Shown: positions 1 to 8,266, counted from the stretch's first letter. The stretch is 64,000 nt of DNA from Acidobacteriota bacterium (GCA_030949985.1 JAUZRX010000001.1:1-64000); one strand, 5' to 3'. The notes: generated by a model from the sequence alone, not told the origin. Translations and numbers: made by a program.

Positions 1-906
1 GAACATGTCGAATCCATCCCCCTCGGTGCCCTTGTCATCCTGCGTGGACGGCTGTAAATTTTCGGTGGAGGTGGCATCCATGTCTGAGCCACGCCCCATC
101 CCAGAAGTCTTCCCCGAGGGCACGCGATTCTTCGATTCCGAGGGCGCGCCCATCGTGGCCATCCCCGGCGAAGGGCGGTTTTCCGCGTTCGGCGGCGAGC
201 TGCGTCCGACCGACAGGGTTTCAGGGTCCCTCCCCGATCCGATCGACGAGAGCGACTGGCGCAGCCTGGTCGACGCTTCTGTCAAGTCAATGTCAGAGCG
301 CGCCGCAAGGAACTCCTCGCCGGCCGGAACGTAGATCGACCGCTGTTCAGCGAGCAGCCGATCAGCCTCTTCCATGTCCCCACGGCCTTCGGCCTCCTGC
401 TGCTGGGCATAGAGGCTGTGGGCCTGGTCCTTCGCAGCCTGCATCCTCGGATGATTGACCTGGATCTCCGCGATGATCCTACTCGGCAGGACCACGTTGG
501 TCAGGATGTTCATGTGGCCGGCCGGAGTCGGATTCGTGATGCGGTCTTTGAACCGCTCCTTGTCGCCGGTATTGGCGACTGACAACTCCGCCCGGATCAG
601 TTCTCCTGCCGCGTACGCGGCATCGACAGACTCGACCACGACCGTCGAGTGGAGTACGTCCATCACGTGGACCACGCTCCCAGCGTAGTCGGCGTTCGCC
701 TTGCGAAGCACACGCGAGATTGTCTTGATGCGCGCCATCTTCACCCGGTCGCCGACGGCGGAAGCCAGGCCATCGACAGCCGCGCCGTAAGACTCCTGGT
801 CCGCTAGCGCCTGTGAGTAAACTCCGCAGTTGCAGAAACTAGGCTCTGGATTCTCCGGGAACGACTGTTGATGGGTCGTATCTGGCGAATGACGGCAGGT
901 ATCCAT
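1..906 (-). CDS. RelA/SpoT-like domain protein of phage origin (partial, runs off the left edge)
   Basis: The minus-strand frame is open from position 1 up to a stop at 984-982. The first ATG is at 906, giving 302 codons with no stop before the window edge. From about residue 40 the protein reads like a (p)ppGpp-synthetase fold: GDRVKMARIK, then VVHVMDVLHSTVVVES, NILTNVVLP and IIAEIQVNHP, which resemble the strands and EIQ motif of RelA_SpoT domains. The rest is polar, Ser/Pro-rich and low in complexity. Such domains are known in large multi-domain phage polyproteins. The upstream neighbour (stop at 960) is also phage-like and overlaps this frame, so the two may be parts of one gene split by a frameshift near 960-985. 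Synthetase activity is not established. Confidence is moderate for the family and low for the exact start. Confidence 0.55.
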   Translation of the reverse strand, partial: MDTCRHSPDTTHQQSFPENPEPSFCNCGVYSQALADQESYGAAVDGLASAVGDRVKMARIKTISRVLRKANADYAGSVVHVMDVLHSTVVVESVDAAYAAGELIRAELSVANTGDKERFKDRITNPTPAGHMNILTNVVLPSRIIAEIQVNHPRMQAAKDQAHSLYAQQQEAEGRGDMEEADRLLAEQRSIYVPAGEEFLAARSDIDLTEASTRLRQSLSSIGSGRDPETLSVGRSSPPNAENRPSPGMATMGAPSESKNRVPSGKTSGMGRGSDMDATSTENLQPSTQDDKGTEGDGFDMF

Positions 907-959
907 CTGGTTCCAGAGTTCACGAGCGGTGAAGTTCCCGGACCAGCGGTGGAGATCCG

Positions 960-2127
960 CTATCTGGGCGAGAACCCACCTCTACGCCAGCTCGAGGCGG
1001 GAAAGTGGAAGCGTGGTTTTGCAACGCTGGGGTAAACCTCTACCAGCTCTTGCCTCTGCTGGGGCGTAGCTCCAGACCACGCCTCCAGGGCCTGCCCGTG
1101 CGTGGCCCCGATCGCCTCTTGGATCGCCCCGACGGCCTGCTCGTCGCCCATCGCCAGGATCGCGTCCACGTCCAGGAACGGCGCCGGTCGCTGGTCCTGG
1201 GCAAGCTCCTTCCTGGCCACCCGCCGTTGAGAGATGTCCCCTTCATACGCAGCTTCCCGCACGGCCTCCCTGTACGAGCGGAAGACCATGTGCCCAGTCG
1301 GCCCCGAGTCCGGCGCGATCCATGTCATGCGCCAGGGGCCGCCCTCCGACTCCGGGTCGATCGTGCGATGCACGATGACAGTGCCAGATCCGTCAGACCG
1401 GTCCAGCTCGAAACGCACCTCGCCAGCCTCGACCACGGCAGTCAGCCACTCGTTGAGCGGCTTCCCGTACGCGCGCAAGTCCTCCACTGTGCGGCCATCG
1501 GCCGGCGGCTTCTGCGGCATCGGCGGGATCGCGGAGTCCTGGAAAAGAGCGCCGGTGGGCTCATCGAGGTCGACGGATGCGGTGGCGCTCTCCCAGATCT
1601 GCTCCTTTGTTGGGGGCCCGATCAGCCCGAGGCTCCCCTGCCCTGGGGGCGGCTGCTTGAGAGCCTCGTTGACGTAGGCGTCGAAGGCCTTGCCTATCTG
1701 GGAGCCGCGACGGGCATTGGCGTCGATCATCGACAGGAGCTGCTCCTGGAACGGAGACAACTCGCGATCCGTGAGCGATTGCTGGGCCAGGTAGTCGGAG
1801 ACCAGCGTTCCGTTCCGCCTCAGGCGCTGGTATACGTCGATGGCGGCCGCGATGTCCCAAGTGATGTCGAAGGACGGGTCGAGACCGTTCTGGTCAATGA
1901 CGCCCCGGAGCTTGGCGAGCCGCGGGAGGGCCGTGAACATGGCCCGTTCAAGGTTCTTCTTGGCCTCTCCTGGGCTCTCGAGCATGGCCCGGAGGACTCG
2001 CTCGCCGTAGTCGTCGCCGAAGGTGCGAATGAAGATCGCCAGTCGGATCGCGTTGATCCCGTGCAGTCCGACGTGGCCCTGCTTGTCCATGAACCGGGCC
2101 TGCTCCCCGGTCGGGATCGTGGCCAGG
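960..2127 (-). CDS. DdrB-like domain phage protein, 5' end cut off at a CRISPR repeat
   Basis: The open frame runs from the repeat edge down to a TAG at 962-960. The only start codon available is a GTG inside the CRISPR repeat (2138), so the natural N-terminus is missing. The first roughly 130 residues match what I know of the DdrB-like domain of phage and ICE polyproteins: TGEQARFMDKQGHVGLHGI, AIFIRTFGDDYGERVL, then FTALPRLAKLRGVIDQNGL and LVSDYLAQQSLTDRELSPF. The C-terminal half (WRMTWIAPDSGPTGHMVF and after) is not recognised. Domains of this kind sit in very large virion-delivered proteins, which fits the RelA/SpoT-like domain encoded next. The gene differs from the rest of the window, which has no other phage genes. 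Whether the downstream stop is real or a frameshift is unclear. Confidence 0.6.
2096..2127 (+). other. Inferred CRISPR spacer identical to phage protospacer (junction point)
   Basis: Counting the 61-nt period back from the repeat at 2128 puts the next spacer at 2096-2127, or 33 nt from 2095. Instead of a repeat before it, the sequence continues as phage coding DNA, and the phage frame reads through these 32 nt without a break (LATIPTGEQA on the minus strand). On the plus strand the bases just 5' of it are GAACC, where the PAM would lie. The segment is therefore both the spacer expected next to the repeat and part of the phage gene. That is inferred from position and frame, not from a second copy. 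Confidence 0.5.
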
Positions 2128-2214
2128 GTCTTCCCCACGCCCGTGGGGGTGTTTCCTGCACACCACAGCTCCGCATCGATGAGGGCGAGTCTTCCCCCAC
2201 CCCCGGTGGGTCAG
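2128..2214 (+). CRISPR. Leader-distal end of a type I-E-like CRISPR array (one intact, one degenerate repeat)
   Basis: A 28-nt repeat at 2128-2155 begins GTCTTCCCC and ends GTGTTTC, with the inner palindrome CCCACGCCCGTGGG typical of type I-E repeats. After a 33-nt spacer (2156-2188) a second copy starts at 2189. It keeps GTCTTCCCC and a CCCAC/GTGGG stem but diverges afterwards, as terminal repeats usually do. The start-to-start distance is exactly 61 nt, the I-E norm. The leader should lie to the left, but that side is phage sequence, so the leader, the remaining spacers and any cas genes are absent from this window. Only two repeat units exist, so the call rests on repeat form and spacing rather than on array length. 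Confidence 0.7.
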
Positions 2215-2259
2215 TGTCCGGTTGCCGGGTGGGTCAGGTTGGGTTTGCCACGCTCAAAA

Positions 2260-2595
2260 ATGATGGTGCGCGCCTGCAAGAGCTTGTCACATGCTGGTCA
2301 TGCTTTTCGCGCGATGAAGACGATCGATCTCAGGATTCGTCCGATTCACCATCGTCTCGAGGAGCGTGTGCGTGCCCACGTCTTCCTTGGCATGCTGGCC
2401 TGCTACGTCGGGTGGCACATGACCCGCGCCCTTGCCCGCCTCCTTTTCGTTGAGGAGGGGCCGGAAGGTGACCAGCGACGTCGCAAGTCGACCGTGACCT
2501 TCGAGCAGACGACTTGCCCCGAAACCTTTCAGCGACGGGCGTTCGACTTGCTCGGGGAAAACTGCCGGCCAGAGACTCTTTACCCGGTACCGTGA
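2260..2595 (+). pseudogene. Remnant of an IS1634-type transposase (C-terminal part, internally deleted)
   Basis: The frame holds recognisable C-terminal transposase sequence: CKSLSHAGHAFRAMKTIDLR, then IRPIHHRLEERVRAHVFLG and YVGWHMTRALARLLF, which match the YRQPW-like end of IS1634/IS4-superfamily DDE transposases as I know them. The final piece FQRRAFDLLG also fits the family C-terminus. The stretch normally between these blocks is missing, so there is an internal deletion of some 30-40 residues. The N-terminal two thirds with the first catalytic Asp residues is absent too. No terminal inverted repeats or target duplication were found. It is a dead insertion-sequence fragment beside the CRISPR end, consistent with a region that collects foreign DNA. 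Confidence 0.65.
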
Positions 2596-2720
2596 CGGAC
2601 TGAGGTCGCCAAAACACTTGAATGGGTGGCGCGTTCTGGTCGTTCATCCGTGGAACTTCGGCCTGGCAGTCCGTCGATCCATCGGTTCGGTGTGAGTAGC
2701 GCGATTAGTCAAGGTCCGTG

Positions 2721-2770
2721 CACCCGACGGAACGAAGTCGCACCGGGAAGACGACGAGTCCCGTCGGGTG
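2721..2770. repeat. 10-bp perfect inverted repeat with a 30-nt loop
   Basis: CACCCGACGG at 2721-2730 is the exact reverse complement of CCGTCGGGTG at 2761-2770. It lies in the 2596-2873 gap between the transposase remnant and the convergent peptidase gene, where I see no credible coding sequence. There is no T-run on either side, so it is not a textbook terminator. It could be an old IS end, a protein-binding palindrome or chance. Confidence 0.35.
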
Positions 2771-2873
2771 TGCCGGCTTCCCCGCAAGCGCGGTGCCTCG
2801 CGCGAAAGCGGCTGCGGGAGTGGGTGGCTGGCCGGGGCCGAAGGTGGCGCGGTGTGCGGCCGTGCGGGGCCAT

Positions 2874-4463
2874 TCAGCTCGTGGCGATGACTTGCAACAG
2901 GGCGGCGAGCCAGCGGCAATGTCCGGCCAGGTACTGCATCGAGGTGAACTCTTTCTCGCTTTCCAGGGCGAAGTAACCGGTGCCCAGGTTGGCGATGGGA
3001 ATACCCTGGTCGAGGAAGGGATCGACTCCCGTGCCGCCCCGAATCGGTCGCACCCGCACCTCGGCGCCCACCAGCGCCGCCGCGCGGCGGGGCAGGTCGA
3101 CCAGGTAGGGATGGTCCTTCATGCGCGGGGCCATGTTCACGTACTGCTGTGTGACGGTACAGTCCAGGCTGCGCTCGGCGGCGAGGCGGGAGACATGCTC
3201 TTCGCGCCGGCGCAATCCCTCTTCGCTGAAGTCGCGCAGGCGCACGTCGAGACGCAGGCCGCCGGTGTCCAGGGGCAAGGCGCGGTAAGGATTCGAGTAC
3301 CCCTCGTCGTCGGAAGAGTCTTCGGAAAGCAGCACGAAGCCGGGGTCGGAGGCGATGAAATCGCCCACGAAATGGAGCATCTGCAGGGTGGCGCCATCGA
3401 CGCTGGCGGGAGCCGGCCGGGCCGGACTCACCGACCAGCTTGCCCCGCGCCGCTGGTGTGGCGTGACAACGGCCTCCAGGGCGGCGGACAGCGCGGCTTC
3501 GGCCTCGGCGTCGGCCACGAGGAAGCCGAGTTCAGCGTTGCATTCCCGTTCGTCGCTGGTGACGAAACTCACCGGAGCCACCTTGGCGGGTACCAGGCCG
3601 GCGTCTTCGAGGCGGGTGAGCACTTCGGTGCCCAGGCGGGTCGCCGAGCGATAGCCTTCTTCCCGCGCGGTGCAGCCGTGGGTCGTCACGCCGTGGATCG
3701 TCACGGGAATCAGCCGGCCTGTGACGGGGGCGCCGGGCAGGGCGGTGGGAGGGAACGTCACGCCGGCCTGGGATGCGTTGAAATTGGCGACGTTGGCCTC
3801 GTAGGGCAGGAAGCCGTCGATGGTGAAGCCGAAGGTCACTCCCCGCTCGGCCAGCAGCCTGGAGAGACTCTCCACCGCAGCGTGACGACCGATCTCCTCG
3901 TCGGGCCGGCCGATCAGCACCAGGGGCGGATGGGGCAGGTCGGGATGCTCGGCGAGCACCTCCACCAGGCTCATCAGGTGAGCCAGGCCCAGCTTGTCGT
4001 CGAGGCCCACCGGAGCCGTGCCGGGTCCGAAGAGGATATCGTGGCCCAGGTACTCCCGGGTCGCGGGATAGGTCTCCACGTCGACCCACAGGCGGTCGTT
4101 GGCGGGGAAGGGAATGCGCGAGCCATCCCAGGCCTCGATCATCTCGAGTCGGGGTGGGTTGGCGGTCCCTTTGGATGTGTCGAGGTGGACCATCATCGCC
4201 ACCGGCGGTTTCGCCGCACCGACTCCCCGACCCTCGATGGTGGCGATCACGTTGGCGTAATCGTCTCGCTCCACCCGGGCCCCCTGGCGCTCGAAGAACT
4301 CACCGACGAAGTCCGCCAGCTCCTTCTGGCCGGGAGTACTGGGGATGCTCGCGGAATTCTCGTCGCTCTGGCTGTCGATGGCGACGACGCGCTCGAGGTG
4401 GGCACGGGAACGCTCGGCCAGGCGCCGGTCGTCGATGGAAAGGTTGAAGGGGGCGTCGTTCAT
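2874..4463 (-). CDS. pepT: M20-family metallopeptidase, peptidase T-like
   Basis: The 529-residue protein carries the M20 dizinc peptidase landmarks in order: SDENSASIPSTPGQKELA near residue 35, MMVHLDTSKG (metal-binding His and Asp), VGLDDKLGLAHLM (bridging Asp), GRPDEEIGRHA (catalytic Glu-Glu) and FTIDG (Asp ligand). The C-terminal IRGGTGVDPFLDQGIPIANLG is the family's late metal/substrate segment. Peptidase T removes the N-terminal residue from tripeptides in the cytosol. At 529 residues it is well longer than the roughly 410-residue E. coli enzyme; the extra length looks like insertions in the lid and C-terminal parts. There is no signal peptide. GAGGAG sits 7 nt before the ATG. The gene stands alone between a terminator and the IS remnant. 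Another M20 tripeptidase specificity is possible. Confidence 0.85.
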   Translation of the reverse strand: MNDAPFNLSIDDRRLAERSRAHLERVVAIDSQSDENSASIPSTPGQKELADFVGEFFERQGARVERDDYANVIATIEGRGVGAAKPPVAMMVHLDTSKGTANPPRLEMIEAWDGSRIPFPANDRLWVDVETYPATREYLGHDILFGPGTAPVGLDDKLGLAHLMSLVEVLAEHPDLPHPPLVLIGRPDEEIGRHAAVESLSRLLAERGVTFGFTIDGFLPYEANVANFNASQAGVTFPPTALPGAPVTGRLIPVTIHGVTTHGCTAREEGYRSATRLGTEVLTRLEDAGLVPAKVAPVSFVTSDERECNAELGFLVADAEAEAALSAALEAVVTPHQRRGASWSVSPARPAPASVDGATLQMLHFVGDFIASDPGFVLLSEDSSDDEGYSNPYRALPLDTGGLRLDVRLRDFSEEGLRRREEHVSRLAAERSLDCTVTQQYVNMAPRMKDHPYLVDLPRRAAALVGAEVRVRPIRGGTGVDPFLDQGIPIANLGTGYFALESEKEFTSMQYLAGHCRWLAALLQVIATS

Positions 4464-4517
4464 GGAGGGCTCCTCGTGTGTTCGCGCCAGTCAGCATACC
4501 CTGCCGGAGGCTCGGGG

Positions 4518-4555
4518 AAAAAGGAGGCCCCGCCGGCCGGAGCGCGACGGGGCCT
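4518..4555 (-). terminator. Rho-independent terminator of the Cys-rich protein gene
   Basis: Read on the minus strand, AGGCCCCG (4555-4548) pairs with CGGGGCCT (4532-4525), and a T-rich tract with TTTTT at 4522-4518 follows at once. It lies 20 nt beyond the stop codon at 4575, in the right orientation for the upstream gene. Confidence 0.8.
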
Positions 4556-4574
4556 GGAGCCTGAAAGAGGCGGA

Positions 4575-5345
4575 CTACCGGCTTCCCTCATCTCCGCCAC
4601 CGATTTCGGGGGAGAGCTCGTCCCCTGCGCTCTGATCGAGAGTGCAGGTGCACGAGGCGTGCTCGCCCAGCCATCCGGTGCATTCGCAACAGGCCGAAAA
4701 GCCCTTCTTGCACTGAATCGCGCAGTCGTCGCCGATGCTCAGGCCGAGGATGTTCCCCCGGCAGTTGACGCTGCAGCTCGATGCGCCGGAGCCGCAGGAT
4801 CCCCCGACGGCCTGGGGGGCGCTGCCGGGGAGGCCTCGGGAGGTGACCAGGTGGGCGGTTTCAGCCTCGGCGAAGCCGGGAGGCGGTTCCAGCTCGCCGC
4901 CCCGGTCGCGCAACAGGCGGCCGCCGACCTCCAGCAAGGCCACGCCGCCCCGCAGGTCGATGATCTGCTCGTCGATGCGGCGCCGCTCGGTGACCGTTCC
5001 GCGTTGCGCGGCCACCTCGAGCCGCAGCCGAACCGGTGGAGCCGTTGCGGAGGCGATCTGCATCGACCGGCCGTGGAGGGTTCGCGTATCTTCGATCGCA
5101 ACATCCTTCCAGCGGCGAGGCGCCATCGGCGGCAGCGGTTGTTGGGGCTCGTAGACCAGGGCCATGTCGACCTGGCCGGGCTCTCCGCGGTCGACGCGGT
5201 CGATCAGCAGGACGACCCGCCCCGCGCGGTCGACACGCAGCTCGGCATCGGCCAGGTAGAGATCGGTGGAGACGGTGGCGGCTCCCGCCAGGGGCGGGAT
5301 CAGCGCGCCAAGAAGCAGCATCGGGATCAGGGGCCATCGTTTCAC
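4575..5345 (-). CDS. Secreted protein with cysteine-rich C-terminus, unknown function
   Basis: The start is taken as the GTG at 5345 because GGAGGAAAC lies just upstream and the new N-terminus (KRWPLIPMLLLGALIPPLAG, cleavage after GAA) is a clear signal peptide; longer upstream starts give an Arg/Pro-rich extension with no signal. The mature protein (about 230 residues) has a middle part rich in beta-forming residues. Its C-terminal 70 residues hold about 14 cysteines, beginning GGSCGSGASSCSVNC and continuing CAIQCKKGFSACCEC and CTCTL. That density outside the cytoplasm suggests disulfides or metal binding. I do not recognise the family. It is monocistronic, closed by the terminator at 4518-4555, and divergent from the BON gene at 5552. 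Confidence 0.7.
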   Translation of the reverse strand: MKRWPLIPMLLLGALIPPLAGAATVSTDLYLADAELRVDRAGRVVLLIDRVDRGEPGQVDMALVYEPQQPLPPMAPRRWKDVAIEDTRTLHGRSMQIASATAPPVRLRLEVAAQRGTVTERRRIDEQIIDLRGGVALLEVGGRLLRDRGGELEPPPGFAEAETAHLVTSRGLPGSAPQAVGGSCGSGASSCSVNCRGNILGLSIGDDCAIQCKKGFSACCECTGWLGEHASCTCTLDQSAGDELSPEIGGGDEGSR

Positions 5346-5551
5346 AGGGTTTCCTCCAACCGGCTGGACACGTTCTGGTCCGGGTGCCGGTGACCGGACC
5401 GGGCCCGCCGCCTTCCCGGGCGGGTGGCTGCGATTGTCGCGCCGGGCAACCTCCGGCGGGAGCCGGGAACAAGCCGGGTCTCCCACTGCCGGGAGAAGCG
5501 GAGCCCGGTATGATGGGCGCCCGGACGTGACCGAACCCAAGGAGTGCTTTC

Positions 5552-5953
5552 GTGCGTCGATACAACGCTGCTTCCTGTCTCGTGCTCGCTGTGGCCCTCG
5601 GGCTGGCCGGCATAGCCCTGCCGGCGACGGGTTGCATCTGGATCGCCGTGGGTGCCGGCGGCGGCGCGGTGGCCGGCGCCGCCGCAGCCGACAAGGACCG
5701 GGATGCCAGAGATGTGGTCACTGATGCGGCACTGGTGGCCCGGGTGAAGGCCGCCCTCGCGGCCGACCGCGAGGTCTCCGCCCTGCGGGTCAAGGTCCAT
5801 GCCCACCTGGGCGTCATCACCCTGCGCGGCTACGTCCGCTCGAAGAAGGAGATGCGGCGGGCGGTGAAGGTGGCCCGTCGCGTGCGGGGCGTCGAGAAGG
5901 TCAAGGCCGAGATGGTCATCGACCGCCGCCTCGAGGTCGAGGACGGCGGGTAG
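5552..5953 (+). CDS. BON-domain lipoprotein
   Basis: The GTG start at 5552 is preceded by AAGGAG. The N-terminus is hydrophobic and ends in LPATGC, a lipobox with Cys28, followed by a Gly/Ala-rich stretch. Residues about 55-130 form one BON domain: VARVKAALAADREVSAL, then a strand motif GVITLRGYVRSKKE and VRGVEKVKAEMVI. BON domains bind phospholipid surfaces, and BON lipoproteins such as OsmY/DolP act in envelope maintenance under stress. A TATGAT -10 element at 5519-5524 gives a leader of about 20 nt. The next gene starts 6 nt later, so the two are probably cotranscribed. Confidence 0.8.
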   Translation: MRRYNAASCLVLAVALGLAGIALPATGCIWIAVGAGGGAVAGAAAADKDRDARDVVTDAALVARVKAALAADREVSALRVKVHAHLGVITLRGYVRSKKEMRRAVKVARRVRGVEKVKAEMVIDRRLEVEDGG

Positions 5954-5959
5954 ACCCTG

Positions 5960-6799
5960 GTGTTCCGCAGGCTGTTCGGAGTCGTGCCGGCCCTGCTCTC
6001 GCTCTCCCGCACCCGCAGGGTGCGGGAAAGCGACCTGCTCCTGCCTCCGAGCCCGCCTCTCCCCCCGCTGGCCGAGGCCGTCACGCGGCGCAACGTGGAG
6101 TTACCCCTGCCGGGAGGCGCCGCAGGCCGGGCCCTGCGTGGATGGTACCTCGAGCGTCCGGGCAACCTGCGCACGCTGATCTACTTTCCCGGCAACCAGG
6201 AGAGTCTTCTGCGCATCGCCTGGCGCCTGCACTGGATGGCCGACAACCTGGACGTCAACGTGCTGGCCTTCGACTACCGGGGGTATGGATTCAGTGACGG
6301 CAGGGCCACCCTGGGGACGATCGCCTACGATGGCGCCGTCATCTACGACCACCTGGAAGAAGTCCAGCCGGAAGGCGCCGGGCTTCCGGTGATCTACGGT
6401 CGCTCCATTGGGTCGCTGGCAGCTATCGAGACCGCCGTCTCCCGCCCGGTGGCGGGGCTGATTCTCGAAGGAGCGCCCAGCGCCGCCTCCGATGTGATTC
6501 CCTCCTGGCGGAAGATGGCGCCCTGGTACTTGCGCTGGCTGCTGCGCGTTCGCCCGGACCCTGCCCTGGCCGCGCGGCGCCCCCAGCCCATCGATCGCAT
6601 TGGCGATCTTCGCGCCCCGCTGCTGGCCCTGCACGCCGGCGAAGATCGCATCGTGCCTCCGGTGTTCGGCCGTCGTCTCTTCGACGCGGCCGGCTCGAAA
6701 GACAAGCGCTGGTGCCCGGTTCCCGGGGCTACCCACAACTCCCTGCGGATCGATCGCGATCCGGCGCTGGGTTGCCTGAGGGAGTTCCTGCAGCGCTGA
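5960..6799 (+). CDS. Alpha/beta hydrolase
   Basis: The 279-residue protein has the alpha/beta-hydrolase triad: a nucleophile elbow VIYGRSIGSLAAIE (Ser in G-R-S-I-G), an acid in LLALHAGEDRIVPP and the histidine in VPGATHNSLRID. The oxyanion segment LIYFPGNQES comes early, and VLAFDYRGYGFSDG is typical of BEM46/FrsA-like serine hydrolases. The N-terminal roughly 25 residues are mildly hydrophobic and may anchor the protein. The substrate cannot be told. It starts with GTG 6 nt after the BON gene. Confidence 0.85.
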   Translation: MFRRLFGVVPALLSLSRTRRVRESDLLLPPSPPLPPLAEAVTRRNVELPLPGGAAGRALRGWYLERPGNLRTLIYFPGNQESLLRIAWRLHWMADNLDVNVLAFDYRGYGFSDGRATLGTIAYDGAVIYDHLEEVQPEGAGLPVIYGRSIGSLAAIETAVSRPVAGLILEGAPSAASDVIPSWRKMAPWYLRWLLRVRPDPALAARRPQPIDRIGDLRAPLLALHAGEDRIVPPVFGRRLFDAAGSKDKRWCPVPGATHNSLRIDRDPALGCLREFLQR

Positions 6800-6936
6800 G
6801 GGGGGCGGAACGCAAGGGGGCGCGGTTTCCATCGCGCGCCTTTTCTCTCTCAGAAATGAAGGAAGGAAGAATGGCAATTCGGGACTTCTCGTTCACAGCG
6901 TTCTGTGAAAGCATCGGGGGGGGAGGGGGGCCCGTG

Positions 6937-7191
6937 ATGAAGACTCTGCTCTCTGCCTGTTGCGTTCTGGCTTGCCTGGTCTCTTCTGTGGCCCTGTCAC
7001 CAGCCCCCTACATCGGCATCGACGACGGCGGCCGCCTGTTCACGGCGAGTCCTGCCACGGATTCAGGCGGGGCGATCTATTTGCGGGCGGGTCCGACGGG
7101 TGGCCCTCGACCCGGACGAATTGCTGCTCGCACTGACCTTCTACATGGAACGCGAGCAGGGGGTCGTCTTCGAGGAGCATCCCGATCGTGA
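6937..7191 (+). CDS. Short open frame with signal peptide, possibly the broken start of a larger gene
   Basis: ATG 6937 opens a convincing signal peptide (MKTLLSACCVLACLVSSVAL) followed by about 30 plausible residues ending AIYLRA near 7090. After that the composition turns Arg/Gly-rich, as in an out-of-frame read. At 7100 another frame begins with natural-looking sequence. I therefore suspect a frameshift near 7085-7100 and treat this as either a small secreted protein or the N-terminus of the pseudogene at 7100. GGGGAGGGGGG just upstream gives little help with the ribosome site. Confidence 0.35.
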   Translation: MKTLLSACCVLACLVSSVALSPAPYIGIDDGGRLFTASPATDSGGAIYLRAGPTGGPRPGRIAARTDLLHGTRAGGRLRGASRS

Positions 7192-8266
7192 GTCCTACCG
7201 GGCCCGGATCGCAGTGGCGGCGCAAGAGCCTGGGCTGGAGGACCTGCCGGCGGCGGTCGGCGAGGGGCAGGCCCTCCCGCCGACACGGCTGGCGTTCTAC
7301 ATCGTCGCTGTTCGAAATGCCCTGGAGTCCTCTGGAGGAGGTGAGAAGGGAAAGGACCTGCGCTGCCGCGGTGCGGCGCTCCCGACCGTCGGAAGCGACT
7401 CTCGGCGATGGGGATCGCCAGCTCTTCCGCCACATGTTCCAGGGGATGATCAAGGGGAGGGGGATCCCCCCTGGCGCTTCATCCCGGTCTGGTCGGCCTT
7501 CGATGACAGTGCTCCACCTTCTCCGGAGAAGGCCTGCTACGAGCGCCAACTCGCCCTGTTCAATGCCCTGACGGAACTCGAACAGGAAGCGCCGGCCCTC
7601 TTTCGCGAGATCAACGAGCAACTCGTGGCGGAGCTGGGATTGCGGCCCTCCCTGCTCGATCTACGGATCTCGCATGCTGCTGTGGGTCGTCGTGCCCGTG
7701 GCCCTGTTCTGGCTGCTGGTCCCGATGTTCTGGACTCTGCACGGGCCCCTGGGGCTCTATGGCTGCGCGCCGCGAGGGGGATGGATCATCACGGTGCGGC
7801 GCTGTTCGGCCGACCCGCGCGGATCTTCCCCCTCCTGTTTGGCTTCGGGTCCCTCGGCTGGCTGCTGCAACTGGTCCTGGCCCTCCGGGTCGCCTTCGAC
7901 GCCAATCGTCGTGGGGCCAGCGGCTTTCTCTGGGGCCTGGTGGTCTTCTTCACGTCGATCGTGGGGCTGGTCATCTACATCCTCGCCATCCGCGAGTCCG
8001 TATTCGCCGCCGCGCCCCGACAGCCTCCGGCGCCAGCCACGCCGGCCGGCGGCCCCTGCTCCAACTGCCGGGCCGCCCTCGAGCCTTCTTACCGGCTTTG
8101 CTCCTGTTGCGGAGAGAGTATCCAGCCCCTGTGTCCCCAATGTCGACGGCCTGCCGAATCCAGTTGGAAACGCTGTCCGTGGTGCGAGGCAGCACCGAGT
8201 CAGGAGCAGCGATACGGAGCGACGAGAGTGGTGCCCAGGGGCGGAATCGAACCACCGACACCGTGA
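7100..8266 (+). pseudogene. Frameshifted membrane protein with C-terminal zinc ribbons
   Basis: Natural-looking protein sequence jumps between frames here. One frame has VALDPDELLLALTFYMEREQ and later CYERQLALFNALTELEQEAP. Another frame (from ATG 7674) holds a membrane helix LLWVVVPVALFWLLVPMFW. The first frame then resumes with two more helices (GWLLQLVLALRVAFDA and LVVFFTSIVGLVIYILAI) and a double zinc ribbon with C-x2-C pairs (CSNC, CSCC, CPQC, CPWC) up to about 8200. The open frame only ends after running through the tRNA-Phe gene, which no real gene should do. At least two indels are needed to rebuild one protein. Either the gene is decaying or the assembly is poor here. Two separate genes are also possible. 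Confidence 0.5.

Noticed and set aside
1-2127. A prophage integrated in this chromosome
   Set aside because: There is no integrase or attachment site, and the phage frame ends exactly at a CRISPR repeat through the expected spacer position; a chimeric join explains this better.
2718-5393. 891-residue plus-strand open frame
   Set aside because: It is antisense to the peptidase T-like and Cys-rich genes, full of Gly/His/Gln typical of reverse reads of high-GC genes, and matches no family.
8229-8266. Protein-coding end of the zinc-ribbon ORF
   Set aside because: These codons are inside tRNA-Phe, so the reading frame here is accidental.
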